From Spirochaetaceae bacterium (GTDB taxonomy: Bacteria > Spirochaetota > Spirochaetia > Treponematales > Breznakiellaceae), in assembly GCA_031275595.1 (NCBI GenBank), contig JAISOO010000098.1:1-7604 (forward strand): DNA of 7,604 bases, in the 5' to 3' direction. Below are positions 1-5,459 of the stretch, piece after piece. The first letter of the stretch is position 1. The number at the start of each line of letters is the position of its first letter. Under the pieces are notes generated by a model. It saw only the letters and a list, made by a program, of their open reading frames with translations, ran no database searches and had not been told where the DNA came from. Position numbers and translations under genes: made by a program.

Positions 1-22
1 TACATGGAATATGTAAACATAG

Positions 23-80
23 TAATACCTGTTAGAAGAAGATGTCAAGGTATTAGTAGAATATTTATATCAAGGTAATA
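23..80. promoter_or_regulatory. Three 8-bp half-sites at 25-bp phase upstream of the XRE gene
   Basis: TAATACCT at 23-30, its exact reverse complement AGGTATTA at 48-55, and the one-mismatch AGGTAATA at 73-80 begin exactly 25 bp apart. The last two sit in a longer direct repeat, TCAAGGTATTA (45-55) and TCAAGGTAATA (70-80). They lie in the AT-rich 88 bp before the repressor gene, so an autoregulatory operator array is a reasonable inference. I find no confident -35/-10 pair here. The same stretch is open in frame 1 from the window edge to TAA at 76-78 (about 25 codons), so it could also be the tail of an upstream gene ending 10 bp before the repressor. Confidence 0.4.
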
Positions 81-88
81 AACGGAGA

Positions 89-430
89 ATGGACGAAGCA
101 GGTTTACGCTCAATTTTTAGTCTCAATATCAAGCGGTTTCGCAGAAGGAAAGGCCTTTCACAGGAAAAATTGGCAGAAAAAATGGGAATTTCAACCAATT
201 ACCTGTCCGACATAGAGACCGGAAAAGGATGGGTCTCCCCTTTTTCTCTTGTAAAGATGGCAAATGCCCTGGAAATCGAGGTTTTTGAACTGTTTAAACC
301 TCTCGAAGCTGTACCCGAAGGTACCGCAGATCTGATCAATAAGTATCTGGATGATTTTTCCCTGTCCTTGAGGGCTTCTTTTGAAAAATCCATCGAACAG
401 TCCCTAAGGGAGACCAAAAAAAGCCGCTAA
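89..430 (+). CDS. XRE-family helix-turn-helix transcriptional regulator
   Basis: This encodes a 113-residue protein with one Cro/C1-type helix-turn-helix at about residues 9-65. The recognisable core is LSQEKLAEKMGIS (23-35), then TNYLSDIETGKG, the usual recognition-helix and turn pattern of this family. The rest (about 70-113) is a charged helical tail rich in Lys, Glu and Arg, probably for dimerisation. Such small proteins are typically DNA-binding repressors of their own or neighbouring genes, and no effector domain is present. The ATG at 89 is preceded by GGAG (84-87) with only 1 nt between, which is unusually close; CAAGG at 71-75 is the alternative and is rather far. No partner toxin or phage gene is adjacent, so the target is unknown. 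The half-sites upstream suggest self-control. Confidence 0.88.
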   Translation: MDEAGLRSIFSLNIKRFRRRKGLSQEKLAEKMGISTNYLSDIETGKGWVSPFSLVKMANALEIEVFELFKPLEAVPEGTADLINKYLDDFSLSLRASFEKSIEQSLRETKKSR

Positions 431-561
431 TCGTGTAAGGGACTGTTTTGCCCTGGGCTTCAAGGAATGTCCCGTAGAGAGCCTCCCCGGGGAGCGCCGG
501 GCGAGCTACGACCGGAACCGGAAGAGCAAGGTTTTCGGGCTGAATATTGGGTAGCGGCCCT
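431..561. other. Geneless GC-rich stretch with a coding-like remnant
   Basis: Between the repressor stop and the next promoter the composition shifts abruptly from AT-rich to GC-rich. One + frame is open from 441 to a TAG at 552-554 and reads like codon-biased protein (for example FALGFKECPVESLPGERRAS), but it has no start codon or ribosome site, so it may be a gene remnant. A perfect 12-bp palindrome, CTCCCCGGGGAG, lies at 483-494. There is no T-tract, so I do not call it a terminator. Confidence 0.3.
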
Positions 562-590
562 TTGCACCCTTGATTTCTGTATAGTATAAT
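562..590 (+). promoter_or_regulatory. Promoter of the lipoprotein gene
   Basis: A consensus -10 box TATAAT (585-590) lies 17 bp after a weak -35 TTGCAC (562-567). The predicted transcript would start near 597. GGAGGG (599-604) lies 7 nt before the ATG at 612, so the mRNA would have a very short leader with a strong ribosome-binding site. Confidence 0.6.
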
Positions 591-611
591 ATTTGGCCGG
601 AGGGTCTCAAT

Positions 612-2048
612 ATGCCGGCCCTAAAGAATAGAGAGCCTGTCCCAAAACTAATTGACTGTGCGCTAACACGCACGGTTTTGGGACAGGCTCTTGCAGTTTT
701 TCAGGCTTTCAGCCTTGCAAAACTGCGAATTTCAAGGAAGCTTTCCCAAAACTTCAGTTTTGGGAAAGCTTCTAGAATAACGTTTTTGTTTGTTGTGGCC
801 CTATGTGTATCCTCCTGCAAGAGTGCGCCCGCATGTAAATTAGAACCGGAAAATACCATACAAGACAAATTCCCCCTGGTTATCAGCAGTTATGATTTGA
901 ACTTGTCATTCAATTTTGACGAAGGGTCGCTGGCGGGGATTTGTAGAATAGAAATAGAAAACACTTCGGACTCGGACATATCCGAAATTCCTTTTTTGTT
1001 GTACCGTTTAATGCATATTACCGAAGCAACGGATATATCCGGCGGGAAGCTGAGCTTTGCGGAGCGCATCGTACAGTTTGACGATTTTCCGGTACTTCAG
1101 GTAAATTACATTGTGGTTCAGGACCGCATCCGCCCGCACGAAAGCAAGACCGTCATACTCCGTTACGAAGGATATTTATTGGGATATGCTGAAACGGGCA
1201 TGCTGTATATAAAAGACAAAATATCACCGCGGTTTACTATGATCCGCCAGGATTCGTTCGCGTATCCATACCTGGCGAAACCGAATTTTTTGTTTCTGCG
1301 GCAGAATATAGCGGATTTTAATTATACCATTACCGCTACGGTCCCCGACGGCTTAATAGTTGCCAGCGGGGGCCAATTACTGTCAAAAACAAATAGCGAT
1401 AATCAAGTTACCTATACCTATAAAAGCAAGGTCCCATCATGGCGGATAGATGTTGCGATAGCGCCCTACAGGATCATGCAATCGGATATATTTGATATCT
1501 TCTATTACTCAGAGCCATCGGCGGCGGAAAGCCTGGCGAACTACGGCGCCATAGCTTTTGATATGTACGAAAAATGGTGGGGTGAATTGCAGAACAAAAA
1601 AACCATTGCCATCATAGAAACCGAAGAAGGCAGCGGCGGCCAGGCGGACAAGACAGCGATACTGTTGCCGGAAGAGGCCGGTAAGAGAATAACGTTTCTA
1701 AAAGACAGTTTTGCAAGTGATCAAAACCTATTAAACACGCCCATGGTTGAATACGGAAACAAAGATTTGACCTATTATTCTTACATTCAGGGAATGGTGA
1801 TGTTTACCGTTTTATACTATTGGCTTGGGCAGGAAGAATTTAACGGAGTAATTGGCGGATTTTACCGGGAGTATCACGATAGGGAAGCCGTAACAAATGA
1901 CTTTACCAGCTACTGGATTAGGAACAGTGCTGTTCCGGAAAAAGTTCAGGCCTTTTTCGATGATTGGGTCTATACAACTAACTATACGGCTTTTATTCCG
2001 GAAAATATGACTATTGATGATATGGTAAAGCAATATCATACTCCATAG
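612..2048 (+). CDS. Lipoprotein with an M1-aminopeptidase-like fold, zinc site absent
   Basis: This encodes a 478-residue protein. A hydrophobic segment ITFLFVVALCVSSC (56-69) ends in a lipobox with Cys69, so the mature protein should be lipid-anchored. The body resembles M1 metallopeptidases: an N-terminal beta domain (about 92-290, including DSFAYPYLAKP in the place of the family's 'P-x-x-D-x-P' region and VPSWRIDVAIAPY), a GG-containing strand before AILLPE (349-354), and the late helical stretch YIQGMVMFTVLYYWLGQEEF (391-410), like the family's 'Y-x-K-G...LG-x-x-x-F'. The zinc motif HExxH-18-E is missing: none of the four His after Cys69 (135, 176, 422, 476) is in such a context, and the interval between LLPE and YIQG is only about 36 residues, shorter than expected. 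It is therefore probably non-catalytic, perhaps a binding protein. The ATG at 612 is chosen for its strong GGAGGG site. Residues 8-55 come from an inserted repeat element; without them the signal peptide would be of normal length, with Cys at position 21. Confidence 0.75.
   Translation: MPALKNREPVPKLIDCALTRTVLGQALAVFQAFSLAKLRISRKLSQNFSFGKASRITFLFVVALCVSSCKSAPACKLEPENTIQDKFPLVISSYDLNLSFNFDEGSLAGICRIEIENTSDSDISEIPFLLYRLMHITEATDISGGKLSFAERIVQFDDFPVLQVNYIVVQDRIRPHESKTVILRYEGYLLGYAETGMLYIKDKISPRFTMIRQDSFAYPYLAKPNFLFLRQNIADFNYTITATVPDGLIVASGGQLLSKTNSDNQVTYTYKSKVPSWRIDVAIAPYRIMQSDIFDIFYYSEPSAAESLANYGAIAFDMYEKWWGELQNKKTIAIIETEEGSGGQADKTAILLPEEAGKRITFLKDSFASDQNLLNTPMVEYGNKDLTYYSYIQGMVMFTVLYYWLGQEEFNGVIGGFYREYHDREAVTNDFTSYWIRNSAVPEKVQAFFDDWVYTTNYTAFIPENMTIDDMVKQYHTP
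633..772. mobile_element. 140-bp MITE-like triple-hairpin insertion with TAGA target duplication
   Basis: Three consecutive hairpins fill this interval. Hairpin 1 has a 16-bp perfect stem 633-648/675-690, plus an inner GTGCG/CGCAC stem (658-662/669-673). Hairpin 2 has GCAGTTTT 693-700 with 719-726 and an inner AGGCT/AGCCT. Hairpin 3 has a 17-bp perfect stem 737-753/756-772. The two ends form 17-bp terminal inverted repeats matching at 14 positions (633-649 against 756-772), sharing TCCCAAAACT. The element is flanked by TAGA at 629-632 and 773-776, consistent with a 4-bp target duplication; TA alone, as made by IS630/mariner-like enzymes, is also possible. It encodes no protein of its own, so it would be a non-autonomous element or a mobile palindromic repeat. 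Confidence 0.72.
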
Positions 2049-2081
2049 ATTCGAGTTTGTTCGGAGAAACATAAAAAAGTA

Positions 2082-2110
2082 TTGACAAATACGATTATCC
2101 ATCGTATAAT
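2082..2110 (+). promoter_or_regulatory. Consensus promoter of vapB
   Basis: TTGACA (2082-2087) and TATAAT (2105-2110) are both perfect consensus boxes with the optimal 17-bp spacer. The vapB ATG begins at 2118, exactly 7 nt after the -10 box and therefore at the expected transcription start. Confidence 0.88.
2089..2107. promoter_or_regulatory. Probable VapB/VapBC operator
   Basis: ATACGAT (2089-2095) and ATCGTAT (2101-2107) form a perfect 7-bp inverted repeat with a 5-bp spacer. It fills the gap between the -35 and -10 boxes and overlaps the -10 box. Toxin-antitoxin pairs of this kind are normally autorepressed by the antitoxin binding a palindrome over its promoter, and this placement fits that model. 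Confidence 0.65.
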
Positions 2111-2117
2111 TCATCTT

Positions 2118-2324
2118 ATGAAGGTTACTGCAATAATCGCCGACGAATTAATTAATAATGTAAAGGCCTATACTCAAAGTTCTACCGTTACAGAAGCAAT
2201 AACAGTCGCCTTAAAAGACTGGCTTGATATTTATAACATTAAGGAGCTAAATAGAAAAATAACACAGAAGCCTGTTTTTATTAAAAACGGGGGAAAAATT
2301 CGTAAAGTTAACCGGCAAAGATGA
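2118..2324 (+). CDS. vapB: VapB-type antitoxin
   Basis: This encodes a 68-residue protein starting MKVTAIIADELINNV. It resembles the VapB antitoxin family that pairs with PIN-domain toxins: an N-terminal strand-helix-helix DNA-binding part of ribbon-helix-helix type (about residues 2-35, including TVTEAITVALKDWL), then a flexible basic tail (KELNRKITQKPVFIKNGGKIRK), which in this family wraps around the toxin. A longer frame from TTG at 2082 is rejected because that codon is the -35 box; the ATG at 2118 sits at the predicted transcript start. There is no Shine-Dalgarno, so the mRNA is probably leaderless. The stop TGA (2322-2324) overlaps the toxin start as ATGA, implying translational coupling. 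The gene is AT-rich compared with pfkA and radA, suggesting horizontal gain. Confidence 0.85.
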   Translation: MKVTAIIADELINNVKAYTQSSTVTEAITVALKDWLDIYNIKELNRKITQKPVFIKNGGKIRKVNRQR

Positions 2325-2725
2325 TAATACTTGATACAACGGTCTGGATAGAATTTTTGAAAAATAATGAGGAATATTATCCTGTAATTTCGGCATTGTT
2401 GGAAAAGAAGGAAATTCTGGCAGTTGAATGTATATTTGGAGAATTATTGAAAGGGGTTATAAATAAATATGAAGAATAAATAATATTAAATTATTGGAAA
2501 TATTTACCCAAGGAGGAGTATAAAGACATACTAGTAGAAGCAGGAATTTATTCAAATAAAAATAAATTACCGGATAAAGGAGTTGGATTAATTGATGCGA
2601 TAATATTGATGTATGGCATAAAAAGCAATTCAAGAATATGGACAATAGACAAGAAGTTTAAAAAAATAATACCGGAAGATTTAAAATATATTGACGGGGT
2701 CGCCCAATTTGGCGGCCTCTTATAA
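2321..2725 (+). pseudogene. vapC: VapC-like PIN-domain toxin interrupted by one in-frame stop
   Basis: The frame begins at ATG 2321, overlapping the vapB stop, and reads MIILDTTVWIEFLKN, the classic PIN start with Asp5. It stops at TAA 2477-2479 after 52 codons. The same frame then continues with no shift to TAA 2723-2725 and carries the rest of a PIN domain. The four expected acidic residues are recognisable: Asp5, Glu41 in FGELLKG, the Asp in GLIDAIILMYG, and the Asp in IWTIDKKF. The total of about 134 codons is normal for VapC, an Mg-dependent ribonuclease that cuts tRNA or rRNA. A single nonsense change (for example from AAA, GAA or CAA) would explain it, so the inactivation looks recent. 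An AAGGAGGAG at 2510-2518 is not followed by a usable start codon, so re-initiation is unlikely. Confidence 0.82.
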
Positions 2726-3811
2726 ACGGCCCCGTGCTGCCAGGGCTTTGAGCCGGACCACCCTGCCGCCGCCCAGTTCAGGATAGGCCCGGTACCGCTC
2801 GCCGTCGTCGGAGAAGGGGGAGGCCTTTTCCCCCGGGAAAGGGGGATACCGGGTTTGGGACCAGACCAGGGAGGGGTCCCCCAGGCTGACGGCGGCTTGG
2901 GCGGGGTCAAAATGGATATAGGAATCGTGGACCCCCCGCTCGGCCAGGGGCGCCTCGTCGGTACACTGGAGGTAGCGGATAAGTCCGGCGGAAAAATCCA
3001 CCGATTGCAGGATCGCCGAATGGGCCATGGCGCCGTCTGCCCCGCGGAAGAGCAGGATGTCTCCGGGCCGCAGGTTTTGGATTGTATCTTCCAGGGGGAT
3101 AATTTCGGGGCTTTTAGAATTGAAGAACCAGGTTCCCACGTAATACGAGGGGTCTCCCCCCCGGGGGATCCCCAGGGAACGGCTGAGGAGGCGGCCCAGG
3201 TTGATTCCCCTTTTTTGGGCAATATAAGACAGGGTATGCCAGACAAAGCCGGAACAGTCCATGCCCACCCAGCCCACGCAGTAGAGGTAGTTATAGACAT
3301 CGGTATCGTCAATACCCCGGCCGGATACCAGCACATAGGGACGGTGGGGCAGCCCCCGGTACGCGCCGGCCTTCATCCGGGCAATATCGAAAAGGTCCCG
3401 GGAACTGGTCCAGGTCCTGGTGGGAATATCAAAGATGATTACCTTTTCCCGCCGGTCTCCCAGAACATCGATGTATTGCCTAAAATCATCGGTATTCAGG
3501 ATGGTATTGATAATATCCCAGAGAGAAGCCGGGTCCGCTTTACCGCCCCCAAGGAATTCCCAACTGCGGTCCGAAAGTTTATCCCGCTCATTGTTCTGGG
3601 CAAAGGGCATCCTAAGATTCATCACCTTATCGCCTAAGATATAGGTCTTAAAACACAGGCGGTATGCCTCTTCAATCATCCCTTCAATACCATCCCCCCA
3701 AACCAGGGCGGGATCGGCAAAGGCCCGCAGGGTTTCATTATCCTTTTCGTCGGCGGATATGGCGCCAAAAACACAGGCCGCCAGAAGAAGGCCCAGGAGA
3801 TGTGGTTTTAT
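2720..3811 (-). CDS. Secreted NlpC/P60-like cysteine hydrolase, probable AUA start
   Basis: The product is about 363 residues if started at 3811. The catalytic signature is GMDCSGFVW with Cys186, followed by LRPGDILLF (family pattern 'L-x-x-GD-hhhF') and MAHSAIL with His264; these match NlpC/P60-type peptidases or amidases that cut peptidoglycan. The roughly 150 residues before Cys186 match no domain I recognise. The first ATG in frame (3679) would remove an obvious signal peptide. Upstream codons read (M)KPHLLGLLLAACVFGAISA with no stop, and GGAGG (3818-3822) lies 6 nt before ATA at 3809-3811. There is no ATG, GTG or TTG in frame between the upstream TAG and 3679, so AUA is the best start. 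LAAC could be a lipobox but lies very near the N-terminus; cleavage after ISA by signal peptidase I is the alternative. The fold call is more certain than the substrate. Confidence 0.75.
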   Translation of the reverse strand: MKPHLLGLLLAACVFGAISADEKDNETLRAFADPALVWGDGIEGMIEEAYRLCFKTYILGDKVMNLRMPFAQNNERDKLSDRSWEFLGGGKADPASLWDIINTILNTDDFRQYIDVLGDRREKVIIFDIPTRTWTSSRDLFDIARMKAGAYRGLPHRPYVLVSGRGIDDTDVYNYLYCVGWVGMDCSGFVWHTLSYIAQKRGINLGRLLSRSLGIPRGGDPSYYVGTWFFNSKSPEIIPLEDTIQNLRPGDILLFRGADGAMAHSAILQSVDFSAGLIRYLQCTDEAPLAERGVHDSYIHFDPAQAAVSLGDPSLVWSQTRYPPFPGEKASPFSDDGERYRAYPELGGGRVVRLKALAARGRL

Positions 3812-3837
3812 GTTTTTCCTCCGTATTTCTTTTTCGG

Positions 3838-3843
3838 TATAAT
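3838..3843 (+). promoter_or_regulatory. Probable -10 box of pfkA
   Basis: A perfect TATAAT on the + strand lies 40 bp before the pfkA start, with only a poor -35 (TTTCCT, 3815-3820, spacer 17). TATACT at 3849-3854 and at 3856-3861 are alternatives, also without good -35 boxes. An imperfect palindrome, TACTATA (3851-3857) and TATAGTA (3864-3870), falls in the leader and could bind a regulator. Confidence 0.4.
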
Positions 3844-3861
3844 CCGGATATACTATATACT

Positions 3862-3890
3862 AGTATAGTAAGGAGGGGTTTATATGGCAA
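3862..3890 (-). promoter_or_regulatory. Promoter of the NlpC/P60-like gene
   Basis: Read on the - strand, -35 TTGCCA (3890-3885, five of six consensus bases) is followed after 17 bp by TATACT (3867-3862, five of six). The predicted start is near 3855, leaving about 44 nt of leader with GGAGG. The -35 box overlaps the pfkA start codon region on the other strand. Confidence 0.6.
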
Positions 3891-4972
3891 CGACCAAAAC
3901 CCTTGGCATTTTAACCGCCGGGGGGGATTGTCCCGGCCTAAACGCCGCCATCCGGGGAGTATGCAGGGCCGCCTATGACCGGTATCACATGACTATCCTG
4001 GGCATAGCCAACGGGTACCGGGGGCTTATTGATGAGGATGTCAGGATCCTCCGTCCGGTGGACTTTTCCGGCATCCTGACCAGGGGGGGGACCATCCTGG
4101 GAACCAGCAGGGAAAAACCTTTTAAATCCCGGCCCGGTGATGATGATAATAATATCGGGGAGGACAAGGTGGCGGCGATCAAGGAGAATTACCGCAAACT
4201 CAACCTGGATTGTCTGGTGGTGCTGGGCGGAAACGGGACCAATACCACGGGTTACTTTCTTTCCCAGGAAGGCCTCAACGTGGTGGGGCTTCCAAAAACC
4301 ATAGATAACGATATTGTCGGTACGGACCGGGCCTTTGGCTTCCACTCGGCCCTTGCCATTGGAACCGAGGCCATAGACCGGCTCCACTCCACCGCCCAAA
4401 GCCATAACCGGGTGATGGTGATTGAGCTGATGGGACACAAGACGGGCTGGCTGGCCCTCTATGCCGGGGTGGCCGGGGGCGGGGATGTGATCCTGATTCC
4501 GGAAATTCCCTATCATATTAAAACCATAGGCAGGCATCTGGAAGAACGGGCCCGGACCGGGAAGACCTTCTCCATTGTGGTGGTCGCCGAAGGGGCGCTG
4601 TCCATAGAGGAGGCTAAAATGGAAAAAAAGGAACGGAAAAAATACCGGGAACAGATCGGCCTTCCCTCCGCGGGGTACCGGGTTGCCCGGGAAATTGAGG
4701 CGGAGACGGGTATGGAGACCAGGGCTACGGTATTGGGCTATGTGCAACGGGGGGGCATCCCCAGCGCCTCTGACCGGGTCTTGGCCACCAGCCTGGGGAC
4801 CGCCGCCGCGGATCTTGCGGCCCGGGGAGAGTACGGCAGGATGGCCGCCCTGACCGGCAACGACATAAACTCGGTGGATCTAAGCGTCCCCGCGGGCAAG
4901 ATCAAATTGGTTCCCCCGGATCACCAGATGATAGATACCGCCATAGCCGTGGGAACCTGCATGGGGGTTTAG
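3884..4972 (+). CDS. pfkA: 6-phosphofructokinase (ATP-type by residue signature)
   Basis: This encodes a 362-residue cytoplasmic enzyme of the PFK-A family, phosphorylating fructose 6-phosphate to fructose 1,6-bisphosphate in glycolysis. Visible motifs are TAGGDCPGLNAAIRG (11-25, nucleotide/phosphate loop), LGGNGTNTTG (114-123), PKTIDND (137-143, catalytic Asp141 and Asp143), and MGHKTGW (183-189, substrate site). The phosphoryl-donor position equivalent to E. coli Gly104 is Gly118, as in ATP enzymes, since PPi enzymes usually have Asp there. The position equivalent to Gly124 is Lys138, as in PPi enzymes. The preceding residue is Asn117 where Asp is usual. The donor is therefore probably ATP but not certain. 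AAGGAGGGG (3870-3878) lies 5 nt before the ATG, a strong ribosome site. The gene is monocistronic, ending just before a strong hairpin terminator. Confidence 0.93.
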   Translation: MATTKTLGILTAGGDCPGLNAAIRGVCRAAYDRYHMTILGIANGYRGLIDEDVRILRPVDFSGILTRGGTILGTSREKPFKSRPGDDDNNIGEDKVAAIKENYRKLNLDCLVVLGGNGTNTTGYFLSQEGLNVVGLPKTIDNDIVGTDRAFGFHSALAIGTEAIDRLHSTAQSHNRVMVIELMGHKTGWLALYAGVAGGGDVILIPEIPYHIKTIGRHLEERARTGKTFSIVVVAEGALSIEEAKMEKKERKKYREQIGLPSAGYRVAREIEAETGMETRATVLGYVQRGGIPSASDRVLATSLGTAAADLAARGEYGRMAALTGNDINSVDLSVPAGKIKLVPPDHQMIDTAIAVGTCMGV

Positions 4973-5011
4973 ACAAGGGCGCCGGCCGGCAAGCTGCTTC
5001 GTTCCACATAA

Positions 5012-5049
5012 AAAACGCTGAAAGAGAAACCCGCCTCTTTCAGCGTTTT
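5012..5049. terminator. Bidirectional Rho-independent terminator
   Basis: A perfect 15-bp stem, AAAACGCTGAAAGAG (5012-5026) with CTCTTTCAGCGTTTT (5035-5049), closes an 8-nt loop. On the + strand it follows pfkA and ends in four T. On the - strand it follows the RRM gene and continues into a run of six T (5015-5010). It therefore can stop both convergent genes and is stronger for the - strand. Confidence 0.88.
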
Positions 5050-5050
5050 C

Positions 5051-5100
5051 CCAGGAGCCTGTTTTGTGGATTTTACACGCGAAGCGCAACAAACTCCTGG
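5051..5100. repeat. Imperfect long inverted repeat next to the terminator
   Basis: CCAGGAG (5051-5057) pairs with CTCCTGG (5094-5100). Further in, GTTTTGT pairs loosely with ACAAAC, around a small GCG-AA-GCG centre. It shares the 8-mer GAGCCTGT (5055-5062) with the left end of the insertion at 633-640, so it may be another palindromic repeat of this genome. The sequence from 5101 to 5165 shows nothing else I can name. Confidence 0.4.
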
Positions 5101-5165
5101 TATCTCAATGCAACAAAATCGGCCGGATGTAAAGCTATGGGAGATCAATCTTTTTTATAATAAAC

Positions 5166-5459
5166 TTACCAGTTGTTACTATATCCGCCGCCCGCGCCCC
5201 GATCCCGGTGCGGCTTATCCATTGCCTCATTAACCCGAAGCTGGCGGCCTTCAAATTCCCGGCCATTAGTTCCCGCTATGGCAGCGGTCGCTTCTTCGTC
5301 ACTACTCATTTCAATAAATCCGAATCCCTTAGAATTGCCGGTTTCACGATCAAAAATGATCTTAGCGGAGGCAACACTCCCAAAATCGGAAAACAAATTG
5401 CGAAGACCATCTTCGGTGGTGTTATAAGAGAGATTACCGACATACAGTTTCTTAGCCAT
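5166..5459 (-). CDS. Small RRM-domain RNA-binding protein
   Basis: This encodes a 97-residue protein made of a single RNA recognition motif. RNP2 is LYVGNL (residues 5-10) and RNP1 is KGFGFIEM (44-51), with the aromatic residues that stack on RNA bases (Tyr6, Phe46, Phe48) present. A short basic, glycine-rich tail follows (81-97, ending GGYSNNW). Stand-alone RRM proteins of this size occur in cyanobacteria, spirochaetes and other bacteria and bind single-stranded RNA, often linked to cold or stress responses; the targets here are unknown. AAGGAA (5473-5468) lies 8 nt before the ATG. That site can fold into a short hairpin, GAGAA/TTCTC (5461-5465/5472-5476), which might modulate translation. 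The gene stands alone between pfkA (convergent) and a geneless region and ends before a good terminator. I found no convincing promoter. Confidence 0.93.
   Translation of the reverse strand: MAKKLYVGNLSYNTTEDGLRNLFSDFGSVASAKIIFDRETGNSKGFGFIEMSSDEEATAAIAGTNGREFEGRQLRVNEAMDKPHRDRGAGGGYSNNW

Noticed and set aside
483..494. Palindrome CTCCCCGGGGAG as a terminator of the repressor gene
   Set aside because: It has no loop and no T-tract, and it lies in a coding-like GC-rich stretch.
2510..2530. AAGGAGGAG as a re-initiation site for the second half of vapC
   Set aside because: No ATG, GTG or TTG follows at a usable distance; the bases simply encode Lys-Glu-Glu.
2548..3336. Long - strand frame overlapping the hydrolase, and the + strand frame 2855-3637
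   Set aside because: Both are low-complexity Pro/Gly/Ser/Trp-rich shadows of the NlpC/P60-like gene, which has recognisable catalytic motifs and a ribosome site.
3938..4747. 269-codon - strand frame opposite pfkA
   Set aside because: It is an antisense shadow of a clear phosphofructokinase; the composition is typical of reverse-strand reading of GC-rich codons.
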